From: CALZKI01 sp964567585
GTDB taxonomy: Bacteria > Bacillota > Clostridia > Lachnospirales > Lachnospiraceae
Direction: 5' to 3'
Assembly: GCA_964567585.1 (NCBI GenBank)
Contig: CAZMND010000011.1
Span: 1-39,771 of the forward strand
DNA: 39,771 bases
Every line of letters starts with the position of its first letter. The stretch's first letter is position 1. The translations under genes were made by a program, and so were the position numbers. Under the pieces are notes generated by a model. It ran no database searches. It was not told the DNA's origin and saw only the letters and a list, made by a program, of their open reading frames with translations. Of this stretch, positions 8,217 through 16,134 are shown piece after piece.

Positions 8217-9206
8217 TTATATCCTTGAAATAATTCCACCACTGCGTCTGAAAATATAAATAGAATCCGAAAGGATTTCCTCCTCGGAAAGTTCCGAATG
8301 ATTTACCTCATATACCATATCCTTTAATCTGGCAGCTTCATTCTCCTCATTTCCGACAGGAACCAAAATCACCTCATGAATGGAACTTGGCAAAATATAA
8401 AAATCCGATTGAATTTTCTTTGCAAAATCTGCAAGAAACGAATCGTATAAAATAACCGCCGCTCCAAAGTTCTTACTTTCATTTCCCGCCACATACATCT
8501 GCGGCCCCTTTGCCTCTGTATAAATCTTTCCCATCATCTCCCTGATAATCGGGTCAATCATATCATCCGTAATACTGACGTGCGATGCCACCTGTTCTTC
8601 AATACTGCTTTCAATCTCCAGAATCATCTTCTTTTTCATCAGTTCACAAATAACATCTTCCATCGGTACGATTTTTCCTGTTAACATTTCCGGTGTGTTT
8701 TTGAATGCAAATTTTTGAATTTCCTTAACATCCACATTCCACTTTTTCAAATGCTCATTTCTCACTAGAATATTACCGTTTCCGATGCACTCGTTATTTA
8801 CAATGCAATAAAATACGATTGCCAGATCCAAATATGGAATGTAGGGAATCTGCTGCAATAAATCTTTGTTTTTTTTATAATTAATGATCCTGAAACATAG
8901 TGTTTCCTTTACGAATTCGAAATTTGAAAAACAGTCCATATCGACATGTCTTTCGATTTTATGTTCTTCGTAATATCTGACAATTTCACATACAATATCA
9001 CATAAACATCTTCCGCTTTTGTACTGCTCATAATATCCGTTTAAATAAATATTCGGGACACAGTTCTGCTTTTCCTTCAAAATAACAATACCCGTAAATC
9101 TGATACCATTATTTTTCAAAACGGATTTATCCTCCACTCTTACAGTATCACCCAAATATTCTTTTACCATTTTTTTGATTTCTTCAATAAAACTTTCAAA
9201 ATTCAT
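8217..9206 (-). CDS. DUF5688 family protein, 329 aa
   Basis: A soluble protein resembling DUF5688, a family I know mainly from Lachnospiraceae and relatives. Recognisable features are KNNGIRFTGIVI near 32, the P-N-I-Y-L-N-x-Y-Y-E-x-Y segment near 52, D-I-V-C-E-I-V-R-Y-Y-E-E near 73, and the later L-P-S-S-I-H-E-V-I-L-V-P block near 270. The start at 9206 (MNFESF) is preferred because GAGGAA lies 9 bases upstream and it matches the family's usual beginning. An in-frame ATG at 9266 adds 20 residues dominated by a Lys-Ser-Lys-Asn repeat and has no ribosome binding site. No signal peptide, membrane segment or catalytic motif is evident. Function unknown. Confidence 0.82.
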   Translation of the reverse strand: MNFESFIEEIKKMVKEYLGDTVRVEDKSVLKNNGIRFTGIVILKEKQNCVPNIYLNGYYEQYKSGRCLCDIVCEIVRYYEEHKIERHVDMDCFSNFEFVKETLCFRIINYKKNKDLLQQIPYIPYLDLAIVFYCIVNNECIGNGNILVRNEHLKKWNVDVKEIQKFAFKNTPEMLTGKIVPMEDVICELMKKKMILEIESSIEEQVASHVSITDDMIDPIIREMMGKIYTEAKGPQMYVAGNESKNFGAAVILYDSFLADFAKKIQSDFYILPSSIHEVILVPVGNEENEAARLKDMVYEVNHSELSEEEILSDSIYIFRRSGGIISRI

Positions 9207-9285
9207 AGACTTAATTTCCTCACTTTTCGATTTGTTTTTAGATTTGTTCTTAGATTGGTTCTGCATTAGAAATGCTTAAATTGGA

Positions 9286-9321
9286 ATAAAAAAAGACAAT
9301 GGGAACTTGTCTCATTGTCTT
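9286..9321 (-). terminator. Rho-independent terminator after efp
   Basis: On the minus strand, a 12-bp stem (9310-9321 with 9293-9304, one G-U pair, 5-base loop) is followed by an unbroken run of at least seven T residues. It ends the yqeG-aro-efp transcript and separates it from the DUF5688 gene. Confidence 0.85.
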
Positions 9322-9345
9322 GTAAGCAAAAAAAAGATTTTTTAA

Positions 9346-9903
9346 TTAAGCTCTTGAAAGGTATTCACCTGTTCTTGTATCGATCTTAATTCTTTCACCC
9401 TGTTCGATGAATAATGGTACATATACAACAGCGCCTGTTTCAACTGTAGCAGGTTTTGTAGCACCTGTAGCTGTATCGCCTTTGAAGCCAGGTTCTGTTT
9501 CTGTAATTTCCAATTCAACAAATAATGGTGGTTCAACTGCGAATACATTACCATTGTGTGAACAAACTTTACACATTTCGTTTTCTTTAACGAATTTTAA
9601 TGAATCGCCAATTGTTTCAGCATTTAAAGCTACCTGATCATATGTTTCAACATCCATAAAGTTGAATAAATCACCATCAGAGTATAAATACTGCATATCT
9701 TTTCTATCAATACGTGCCTGAGGGCATTTTTCAGTAGGTCTAAAAGTTTTTTCTACTACACCGCCACTTTTAATGTTTTTTAATTTTGTTCTAACAAAAG
9801 CAGCACCTTTACCCGGTTTTACATGCTGGAATTCGATAATCTGATAAACGTTACCTTCTAATTCAATAGTAATACCATTTCTGAAATCACCTGCAGAAAT
9901 CAT
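9346..9903 (-). CDS. efp: Elongation factor P, 185 aa
   Basis: Relieves ribosome stalling at consecutive prolines by binding between the P and E sites. Three beta-barrel domains of normal length are seen: KOW-like domain I with the loop PGKGAAFVRTK near residues 30-40, whose tip residue (Lys or Arg) is modified in various bacteria; here Lys32 is at the tip of the PGKGA loop. Domain III ends with the conserved GERIKIDTRTGEYLSRA. AGGAGG precedes the ATG with ideal spacing. The gene lies 67 bases behind aroQ and may have its own promoter. No modification enzyme (YmfI, EpmA/B, EarP) is in the window. Confidence 0.97.
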   Translation of the reverse strand: MISAGDFRNGITIELEGNVYQIIEFQHVKPGKGAAFVRTKLKNIKSGGVVEKTFRPTEKCPQARIDRKDMQYLYSDGDLFNFMDVETYDQVALNAETIGDSLKFVKENEMCKVCSHNGNVFAVEPPLFVELEITETEPGFKGDTATGATKPATVETGAVVYVPLFIEQGERIKIDTRTGEYLSRA

Positions 9904-9945
9904 AAATAATCCTCCTAAAATTGTTTTACATCATAATCCTTATAT

Positions 9946-9974
9946 AGTGTATACTAAATTTTTCCCTTTTTCAA
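9946..9974 (-). promoter_or_regulatory. Possible efp promoter
   Basis: On the minus strand TTGAAA (9969-9974, overlapping the aroQ stop) lies 17 bp before TACACT (9946-9951). TATACA is shifted two bases from it. The fit is moderate. It would allow efp expression independent of the aro genes. Confidence 0.4.
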
Positions 9975-10402
9975 CCATTTTTTTGTAAAAAGTCAATCGC
10001 TTCCAAATATCCGTCAAGTCCGTGACCGCAAATCTGTAAATCACACACTTCTTTTGTTACGGAAATCTGTCTGAAAGCCTCTCTTTGTGAAATGTCCGAT
10101 ATATGAATTTCCACCTTTGGAACTACAATACTCGCAAGCGCATCTCTGATTGCATAACTGTAATGTGTGAACGCTCCCGGATTTATCACAATACCATCCG
10201 TTCCGTCAAAATATGACTCCTGAAGCCTATCAATAATAGCGCCTTCATGGTTACTCTGGAAGCATTCCACTTCAAAATTCTCATTTTTCGCTTTTTCTTC
10301 AATCATATTTACAAGATACTTATAGTCTTGTTTTCCATAAACGGAAGGTTCTCTGATTCCCAAGAAATTTAAATTCGGTCCGTTAATTACTAATATTTTC
10401 AT
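9971..10402 (-). CDS. aroQ: 3-Dehydroquinate dehydratase, type II, 143 aa
   Basis: Removes water from 3-dehydroquinate in the shikimate pathway. It has the type II (non-Schiff-base) signature: INGPNLNFLGIREPSVYG at the start with the catalytic Tyr near 23, ESNHEG-type segment QSNHEGAIID near 49-58, INPGAFTHYSYAIRDAL near 75-90, and EIHISDISQREAFR with the conserved His near 100. Normal length for the dodecameric enzyme. The start follows the aroK stop directly; GAGGGA is its ribosome binding site. It is the last aro gene of the operon. Confidence 0.96.
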   Translation of the reverse strand: MKILVINGPNLNFLGIREPSVYGKQDYKYLVNMIEEKAKNENFEVECFQSNHEGAIIDRLQESYFDGTDGIVINPGAFTHYSYAIRDALASIVVPKVEIHISDISQREAFRQISVTKEVCDLQICGHGLDGYLEAIDFLQKNG

Positions 10403-10915
10403 CTACATATCCCTCACAATTTCCGACAATTCATAAAAAACATCGTCCAGAGTTTTATTTTCTTCCAAGAGCACATAATCTGCCGCCGCTTCATAAATCG
10501 GATTTCTAAAATCCAAAAGTTCCTTGATTTTCTCCTTTGGATTTGGAACCTGCAAAAGCGGTCTTTCGGTATCGTTTTTTAGTCTTCGGTAGGCTTCCTG
10601 TGGACTTACCTTCAGAAAAATAACATACCCTGCATCCTTTAAAAGCATTCTGTTTTCCTCACGAAGAGGTGTTCCCCCGCCAAGAGCCAACACCTTTTTG
10701 TCTTCCGACTCCAAAAGCTCCTTCAAAGCTTCCGTCTCTGAGTTTCTAAAATATTCTTCTCCATCATCTGTGAAAATATCACTGATTGTACGGCCTTCCT
10801 TTTTTTCAATATAATGGTCCGTATCCACAAAAGAACACCCCAATTTGTTGGCAATCAATTTTCCCATAGTGGACTTCCCGGAACCCATAAAACCTATCAA
10901 AATTATATGTTTCAT
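10403..10915 (-). CDS. aroK: Shikimate kinase, 170 aa
   Basis: Phosphorylates shikimate at O-3 with ATP. Walker A GFMGSGKST at residues 8-16, shikimate-binding Asp in DTDHYIEKKEGRTISDIF (32-50), Arg in E-Y-F-R near 57, GGGTP (near 79-83) and a lid Arg in NDTERPLLQ near 118. The start overlaps the aroE stop by 4 bases (ATGA), indicating translational coupling. Confidence 0.95.
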   Translation of the reverse strand: MKHIILIGFMGSGKSTMGKLIANKLGCSFVDTDHYIEKKEGRTISDIFTDDGEEYFRNSETEALKELLESEDKKVLALGGGTPLREENRMLLKDAGYVIFLKVSPQEAYRRLKNDTERPLLQVPNPKEKIKELLDFRNPIYEAAADYVLLEENKTLDDVFYELSEIVRDM

Positions 10916-11775
10916 CTTTTTAACAGCTCCTCTAACATAGCGTCATAAACCTTGGCTGCCGCATCATCGGTAACAGACACTTTATTCCAATACTCATATG
11001 CAATAATTCCCTGGAATAAAAGCATTTTCAGCCCATTATACGACCTCTTACCACATTCCTTTGCCAGTGCCATAAATTTGGTCACTGCGGGATTGAAAAT
11101 CAGGTCATACGCCACATCTATATTCTTGTAAAATTCCAAATCTTCTATCGCAGCCGCGTCTACGTTCGGATACATTCCCACATTGGTGGCCTGAATAGCC
11201 GTCGCACCTAAAAGTACAATCTTTTTATAGGATTGTAAATCCCCATAAGTTACTTTTGTCTCATATTCACCGGCCAAAGCCTCAGCCAACATTTTCGCCT
11301 TATCTATGCTTCTGTTCAAAATATGTATCCTGTCTGCTCCATTTTCCAAAAGCATAAGAAGCACCGCCCTGGCAACACCGCCTGCACCAATCAAATAAAA
11401 ATTGCCATCTTTAATTGTAACACCGTCATTTTCCATAGCCCGCTTAAGCCCCGGCATATCCGTGTTATAGCCCTTATAGCCTTCTTCACATCGAACCAGC
11501 GTATTCACTGCGCCGATTTTCTTTGCAAGTGGGTCAATATCCGTCAAATGTGCAATCACATCCTGCTTATACGGAACCGTTACGTTCATTCCCTGAATAT
11601 TCAATTCATACGCACCTTTAACGGCACTTTCCAAATCACGCTTTACATCAAATGGAACATATGCAATTTCATGTCCTAAAATATCCGCCAGCGTGTGGTG
11701 CAAAACCGGTGACATACTGTGTTCCACCGGATGACCAATCAGTCCGAAAACCTTTGCTCTCCCTGTTATATTCAT
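10912..11775 (-). CDS. aroE: Shikimate dehydrogenase, 287 aa
   Basis: Reduces 3-dehydroshikimate to shikimate with NADPH. N-terminal substrate domain: GLIGHPVEHSMSPVLHH with the paired Ser residues near 18-20, then NVTVPYKQDVI with the catalytic Lys near 70 and N-T-D near 105. NADP-binding Rossmann fold: GAGGVARAV near 129, followed by a basic patch at N-R-S near 153. C-terminal NGLKMLLFQGIIAYEYW is typical. It starts the base after the yqeG stop. Confidence 0.95.
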   Translation of the reverse strand: MNITGRAKVFGLIGHPVEHSMSPVLHHTLADILGHEIAYVPFDVKRDLESAVKGAYELNIQGMNVTVPYKQDVIAHLTDIDPLAKKIGAVNTLVRCEEGYKGYNTDMPGLKRAMENDGVTIKDGNFYLIGAGGVARAVLLMLLENGADRIHILNRSIDKAKMLAEALAGEYETKVTYGDLQSYKKIVLLGATAIQATNVGMYPNVDAAAIEDLEFYKNIDVAYDLIFNPAVTKFMALAKECGKRSYNGLKMLLFQGIIAYEYWNKVSVTDDAAAKVYDAMLEELLKR

Positions 11776-12291
11776 TTATTTTACATCTCCCTGCTTCTTT
11801 TGGTATCTCTTATACGACGCCAAAACAATTTTTTCCAGATATCGTTTCAGAACAATCTGGATTTCCTCTTTTTTATCAATAGGCATAACCAAAACATTGT
11901 GAATGCCTGTTCTCTTTGCACCCCAAACATCAGTAAACAACTGGTCTCCAACAAACAATGTATTATTTTTGTTTGTTCCCATCATTTCCATAGCTTTCAG
12001 ATAATTTTTAACCAGTGGTTTCCCTGCCCTAAAAATATAAGAAACCTTTACCACATCGTTAAACATTTTTACACGTGGTTCCTTGTTATTGGATAACAAA
12101 ACCACCTGATATCCGAGTTCTTTTAAATGTGCAAAAAGTGCCTTACTTCTTTCATCCGCAGGTGCTCCATGTGGCACAAGCGTATTGTCTATATCAAAAA
12201 TAATGCCCCTATACCCTTTTTCAAAATAGGCATCAAAATCAATTTCATATGTCGAATTCATATAACAATCCGGGTAAAAACTTTTAAACAT
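11776..12291 (-). CDS. yqeG: YqeG-family HAD phosphatase (class IIIA), 171 aa
   Basis: A small cytosolic HAD phosphatase of the YqeG/GEP4-like family; the eukaryotic relative dephosphorylates phosphatidylglycerophosphate, but the bacterial role is not settled. Motif I FDIDNTLVPHGAP near 31-43, motif II LLSNNKEPR near 65, Lys in R-A-G-K-P-L near 89 and motif IV VGDQLFTDVWGA near 112. GGGAG sits before ATG at 12291; the open frame begins earlier at a TTG (12306) inside that site and is not used. In Bacilli yqeG also lies near aroE, so the linkage is conserved. Confidence 0.92.
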   Translation of the reverse strand: MFKSFYPDCYMNSTYEIDFDAYFEKGYRGIIFDIDNTLVPHGAPADERSKALFAHLKELGYQVVLLSNNKEPRVKMFNDVVKVSYIFRAGKPLVKNYLKAMEMMGTNKNNTLFVGDQLFTDVWGAKRTGIHNVLVMPIDKKEEIQIVLKRYLEKIVLASYKRYQKKQGDVK

Positions 12292-12353
12292 ATAAACTCC
12301 CTTCAAAGTCTTTCCTTACTCAATTTTCACTTAAAACCTTTTTTATCATAACA

Positions 12354-12381
12354 AAACACCCTGCCATTTGGCAAGGTGTTT
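12354..12381 (-). terminator. Probable terminator after the 112-aa gene
   Basis: A 12-bp stem (12354-12365 with 12370-12381, one G-U on one strand) has a four-base loop. On the minus strand it is followed by TTTTGTT. It separates the small gene at 12410 from yqeG. Confidence 0.65.
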
Positions 12382-12409
12382 CCCTTGTAGTTTCTATATT
12401 TAAAAGAAT

Positions 12410-12748
12410 TTAAAAAATTGCACTTCTGACAAAAAACTGATACTGCTTGAACAAATTATCTTTTTGCATATCAGAAATTGCTTTTTGCATATCAAGTTGC
12501 TCGATATTGGCATCTTTTCCAATATAGGAATAGTCGTCCTGTTTGTTAAATCCGATGGATATATTTTCAAGATTTGTAATGACAGGTTGTCTTTCTTCCT
12601 GTACTTGTGTGACTGCTTCCGTAGCCTTGGCATTCACCTGTTCATTTGCAGATTCTACTAAATTCTGACCGGCTTCTTGTGTCTTTGTAATATTGGGCAT
12701 TCTGTAAGTTTGAATACCAATATAACCATTGATCATTCCTACGCTCAT
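12410..12748 (-). CDS. Unknown protein, 112 aa, with sigma-28-like promoter
   Basis: Not assigned to a named family. The start at 12748 is taken because AGGGTGG lies just upstream; an ATG at 12766 overlaps that site. The protein is soluble. Its middle (about 25-60) is Ala/Glu/Gln-rich and probably helical. The C-terminal third is patterned I-S-I-G-F-N-K-x-D-D-Y-S-Y-I-G-K-D-x-x-x-x-x-L-D-M-Q-K-A-I-S-D-M with a final Q-Y-Q-F-F-V. I have an impression of similar small proteins in motile Lachnospiraceae but cannot name one. Promoter and terminator flank it, so it is a one-gene unit. A motility link is inference from the promoter only. Confidence 0.7.
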   Translation of the reverse strand: MSVGMINGYIGIQTYRMPNITKTQEAGQNLVESANEQVNAKATEAVTQVQEERQPVITNLENISIGFNKQDDYSYIGKDANIEQLDMQKAISDMQKDNLFKQYQFFVRSAIF

Positions 12749-12790
12749 TGTCACACCACCCTTCATTCTCTAAAAATATTTGTGCAAATC

Positions 12791-12818
12791 TTATCGACAA
12801 ATTTTTCAAAAAACATTA
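12791..12818 (-). promoter_or_regulatory. Candidate sigma-28 (SigD/FliA-type) promoter
   Basis: On the minus strand, TAAT (12815-12818) is followed after 16 bp by GTCGATAA (12791-12798). The flagellar sigma consensus is TAAA-N15-GCCGATAA, so the -10 part matches 7 of 8 and the -35 part 3 of 4 with one extra spacer base. The start codon lies about 40 bases downstream. Confidence 0.5.
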
Positions 12819-12831
12819 GGGCTGTTTTTAA

Positions 12832-13557
12832 TTATTTTTTCCTAATATTGGCAGCAACTAAAAGTTTTTTTGTATACTCTGATTTTGGATTCTTATATAC
12901 TTCTTTCACATCGCCGCTTTCCACCACTTCGCCGTTTTTCATAATGTAAATCCGATTGCACATGTTATATACTACTCGCAAATCATGGGAAATAAAAATA
13001 ATAGAAAGATTCATTTCCTCCTGCAGATGCAAAAGCAGCTTTAAAACCTGCGCCTGAATGGTCACATCCAACGCCGAAACCGGTTCATCCGCTATCAAAA
13101 GCTCAGGGCCTGTAATCAATGCCACACCAATACAAACTCTCTGCCTTTGTCCGCCTGAAAGTTCACTTGGATAATGCTCCAAAAGTTCCTCATCGATTTC
13201 TACCTTTTTTGCAATTTCCAAAACCCGTTTTCTTCTCTCTTCTTTCGTAAGTTTGGTCTGCATTCTGAGCGGTTCTTCCATAATCCAGCCTACCTTTTTT
13301 GCAGGATTTAAGGAACTGTAAGGGTCCTGAAAAACCATCTGGATTTTGTCGGTATTTTTTGTAAGGTTCCCACTGATATGTGGAAGCATACCGATAACGG
13401 CTTTTGCAAAAGTGGATTTTCCACTACCGCTTTCACCTACAAGGCCGACAATTTCTCCGCGGCCTATTTCAAAGTCCATATTGCGGACTGTCGGTTTTTC
13501 CTGCCCTCTGGAATAGGAAATATTCAATTTTTCAGTTGATAAAATTGTTTCCTTCAT
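12832..13557 (-). CDS. ABC importer ATPase, DppF/NikE-like short form, 241 aa
   Basis: Second ATPase of a peptide/nickel-type (PepT family) importer. Walker A GESGSGKST near 39-47, Q-loop VFQDPYSSLNPAKK near 74, signature LSGGQRQRV near 128, Walker B LLIADEP near 150, and the H-loop ISHDL near 184. It ends soon after the nucleotide-binding core; oligopeptide-type OppF/DppF proteins usually run to about 310-330 residues with a Cys-rich C-terminal tail. This length matches NikE. AGGAG precedes the start. Last gene of the five-gene operon. Confidence 0.9.
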   Translation of the reverse strand: MKETILSTEKLNISYSRGQEKPTVRNMDFEIGRGEIVGLVGESGSGKSTFAKAVIGMLPHISGNLTKNTDKIQMVFQDPYSSLNPAKKVGWIMEEPLRMQTKLTKEERRKRVLEIAKKVEIDEELLEHYPSELSGGQRQRVCIGVALITGPELLIADEPVSALDVTIQAQVLKLLLHLQEEMNLSIIFISHDLRVVYNMCNRIYIMKNGEVVESGDVKEVYKNPKSEYTKKLLVAANIRKK

Positions 13558-13565
13558 AAAATCTC

Positions 13566-14357
13566 CTAAATCTCACAAATCGGAATTGCTGCCAAAAGGT
13601 CTTTTGTGTACTGCTTCTGCGGATGTTCAAAAATATCCTTTGTGCTTCCGCTTTCCACAATTTCTCCGTCCTTCATAACAATTACCTGATTGCAAAGAGT
13701 TTCCACAAGACTCAAATCGTGGGAAATAAACAAAATAGCCGTACCTTTTCGCTGATTTAACTGCTTCATCAATTCGATAATCTGCTCCTGCGTGGTTACA
13801 TCCAGCGCCGTTGTAGGCTCATCCGCTATCAAAATCTTCGGCTCACAAATCATTGCCGCCGCAATCATAACTCTCTGTCTCATACCACCCGATAATTCGT
13901 GTGGATACATATTATATACAGCCTCCGGATTCTCAAGTTCCACCTCCGAAAGCATTTCAATCGCTTTTTTCTTACATTCTTCCTTTGACAATGTGGTGTG
14001 AACCCTTAAACTTTCTTCTACCTGCCATCCGATTTTTTTTACCGGATTTAAAGACGTCATAGGTTCCTGGAAAATAATCGCAATATCCTTACCCTGATAT
14101 TGTCTTAATTCCCCTCTCTTTAACGTCAGTAAATTCTTTCCGTCAAATAATATTTCCCCTTTTTTTGCCATATCGTGGCGGTTTAAAAGCCCTGCAATTG
14201 CCAGCGCACTCATACTTTTTCCCGAGCCCGACTCGCCTACAATCCCAACTCTGTCGCCACTTTGTAATATTAAATCAAAATCCTTCACTACACGTTCCGG
14301 TAGTTCATGATCATAAAATTCGATACTTAAATTATTTACTTCCAAAAGTGCTGCCAT
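13566..14357 (-). CDS. ABC importer ATPase, DppD/NikD-like short form, 263 aa
   Basis: First ATPase of the same importer. Walker A GESGSGKSM near 37-45 (the residue after Lys-Ser is Met), Q-loop IFQEPMTSLNPVKK near 96, signature LSGGMRQRV near 150, Walker B ILIADEPTTALD near 172, H-loop ISHDLS near 206. Like its partner it lacks the roughly 60-residue C-terminal extension of OppD/DppD, and its size matches NikD (about 254). Both ATPases keep all catalytic motifs, so a heterodimer with two active sites is expected. Confidence 0.9.
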   Translation of the reverse strand: MAALLEVNNLSIEFYDHELPERVVKDFDLILQSGDRVGIVGESGSGKSMSALAIAGLLNRHDMAKKGEILFDGKNLLTLKRGELRQYQGKDIAIIFQEPMTSLNPVKKIGWQVEESLRVHTTLSKEECKKKAIEMLSEVELENPEAVYNMYPHELSGGMRQRVMIAAAMICEPKILIADEPTTALDVTTQEQIIELMKQLNQRKGTAILFISHDLSLVETLCNQVIVMKDGEIVESGSTKDIFEHPQKQYTKDLLAAIPICEI

Positions 14358-14358
14358 C

Positions 14359-15162
14359 TTATTTTCCTCCCTTCAAGCCTTCGCCAAGGAGACTAAATCC
14401 CAAAATCAAAAGTACCAGCACAATACCCGGAAACAACACGTAATCGGGCGAAGAAAAAAGATACGTCTGTGCCTCTGACAGCATCTTTCCAAGCGTTGCC
14501 GTTGGAGGTTGTACACCGATTCCCAAATAACTCATTCCCGCTTCTGCCAAAACCGCATTATTAAATCCTATCATAATGGAGGATAACAACACCTGTCTGA
14601 TATTAGGCAGAATATGCACGAAAATAATACGCAGATGACCTGCTCCGTACAATTTTGCAGCTTTTACATAATCGGCGTTTTTCGCCTTTAAAAATTCACC
14701 GCGGACAATTCTTGCGAAACTAGGCACAAAACCGATTCCAAGGGCCAAAATGAGCTGATATGTACCCCTTCCCATCACACTGACAATTACCATCGCCAGC
14801 AAAATGCTTGGAAATGCAAACATAGTATCAATCACACGCATCAAAATCTGGTCAATTACGCCGCCAAAGTACCCTGTAACAGCCCCTATAATGGTTCCGA
14901 TTACCGTACCGATTAAAACAGTGCCTGCCGCCACCAGCAAAGTAGTTCTAAGTCCTACCAACACCCTGCTGAATATATCACGGCCAAAGTTATCACAGCC
15001 CATAATATGCTTCCATGAAACAGATGCAAACTTAAGCGATGCATCCATAGCATCCGGATCGTAAGGTGTACCAACAATTCCCCAGATGAGTAACACACAC
15101 ATCAGACCTGTAATTATGGCACCAACTATGAAATTTTTATTGTATTTACAATGTTTTTTCAT
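14359..15162 (-). CDS. ABC importer permease, DppC/NikC-like, 267 aa
   Basis: Inner-membrane permease with a short cytosolic N-terminus, a first membrane segment at about 11-30, an external loop containing GCDNFGRDIFSRVL (a conserved D-x-x-G-R-D/C-x-x-S-R motif of this subfamily), and five further membrane segments. The EAA-type cytosolic loop that contacts an ATPase is seen as KAAKLYGAGHLRIIFVHILPN near 160-180. It is 1 base from the downstream ATPase and 2 bases from the upstream permease. Confidence 0.92.
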   Translation of the reverse strand: MKKHCKYNKNFIVGAIITGLMCVLLIWGIVGTPYDPDAMDASLKFASVSWKHIMGCDNFGRDIFSRVLVGLRTTLLVAAGTVLIGTVIGTIIGAVTGYFGGVIDQILMRVIDTMFAFPSILLAMVIVSVMGRGTYQLILALGIGFVPSFARIVRGEFLKAKNADYVKAAKLYGAGHLRIIFVHILPNIRQVLLSSIMIGFNNAVLAEAGMSYLGIGVQPPTATLGKMLSEAQTYLFSSPDYVLFPGIVLVLLILGFSLLGEGLKGGK

Positions 15163-15164
15163 AT

Positions 15165-16106
15165 TTACTCCGTATCAATTCTTGGATCTACCTTATGATA
15201 AATAATATCTACAATAAAATTTATCACTAAAATAATCACAGCCAAAATAATGATAATGGCCTGAACAACAGGAAAATCCCTGTTTGAAATTGATGTTAAA
15301 AGAATTCTTCCAAGTCCCGGAATTCCAAACACCTGCTCTACTACAATACTTCCTGCCACGATATCCGCCAGTGTCATTCCAAGAAAGGTAATAACCGGAA
15401 TAATGGCATTTTTTAATACATGCTTATATAAAACCTGCGTAGTACTGTTTCCACGGCTGTACGCAGTTCTTACATACTCTTTTTTATACTCTTCCAAAAT
15501 AGATTCCTTAAGCAGCTTTACCGTCATAGATATTTTCGGAATCGCAATGGCAATGGATGGGAAAATCAAATACCCAAGAAAACCTGCTACATCCGTTTTG
15601 TACGATACAAAACCACCCGGTGTAAAAAAGCCCAGAATCAGACCAAACACCAATGTAATTAAAATACCTGAGAAAAACGGCGGTATACTCATTACAATCT
15701 GGTTAAGCACCGTAAGAACTCTGTCCACCACACCACCGGTATGTTTTGCAATAAAAACTCCCAGCGGAATGGAAACCACAAAAATAATAATAAAACTAAA
15801 AATCGTTAACATAATGGTAATTGGCAGTTTATCCATAATCAGTGAGGATACGCTCATATGATAACTGTAGCTGGTTCCGAAATCTCCCGTCAGACACCCA
15901 AAAAGCCACCTGAAATACTGGACGAAGAACGGGTCATTAAGCCCCATCTCCTCTCTCAGCGCCTCAATTTTTTCCGGAGTCGCCTGCGTTCCCAGCATAT
16001 TTGTGGCCGCATCTCCCGGTATAATGGAAAGTGCCAAAAACACCAAAAAGGAGACTGCAAGCAGCGTCACCAACATAATTAAAAATTTCTTGAATATACG
16101 CTTCAT
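15165..16106 (-). CDS. ABC importer permease, DppB/NikB-like, 313 aa
   Basis: Partner permease with six predicted membrane segments. The external loop after segment 1 has the DppB/OppB marks PGDAATNMLG and E-x-M-G-L-N-D-P-x-x-V-Q-Y near 30-65. The EAA-like loop is REYVRTAYSRG-type EYVRTAYSRGNSTTQVLYKHVLKNA near 205-230, and the C-terminal block VVEQVFGIPGLGRILLTSISNRDFPVVQ is diagnostic. GGAGACG precedes the start. Confidence 0.93.
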   Translation of the reverse strand: MKRIFKKFLIMLVTLLAVSFLVFLALSIIPGDAATNMLGTQATPEKIEALREEMGLNDPFFVQYFRWLFGCLTGDFGTSYSYHMSVSSLIMDKLPITIMLTIFSFIIIFVVSIPLGVFIAKHTGGVVDRVLTVLNQIVMSIPPFFSGILITLVFGLILGFFTPGGFVSYKTDVAGFLGYLIFPSIAIAIPKISMTVKLLKESILEEYKKEYVRTAYSRGNSTTQVLYKHVLKNAIIPVITFLGMTLADIVAGSIVVEQVFGIPGLGRILLTSISNRDFPVVQAIIIILAVIILVINFIVDIIYHKVDPRIDTE

Positions 16107-16134
16107 CTTATCGTCTCCTTTCCGTTTTTATTTC

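Noticed and set aside
9207..9266. Repetitive Lys-Asn-Lys-Ser segment as a short tandem repeat or CRISPR-like signal
   Set aside because: Only a few 6-base units with no spacers; it is probably the untranslated leader of the DUF5688 gene.
12767..12831. Clear terminator after the importer operon
   Set aside because: Only a weak 6-bp hairpin (AAAACA/TGTTTT) followed by few T residues is present; too weak to list.
15403..15861. 152-aa plus-strand open frame inside the importer permease gene
   Set aside because: It is antisense to a strongly supported permease, has no family resemblance and no ribosome binding site.
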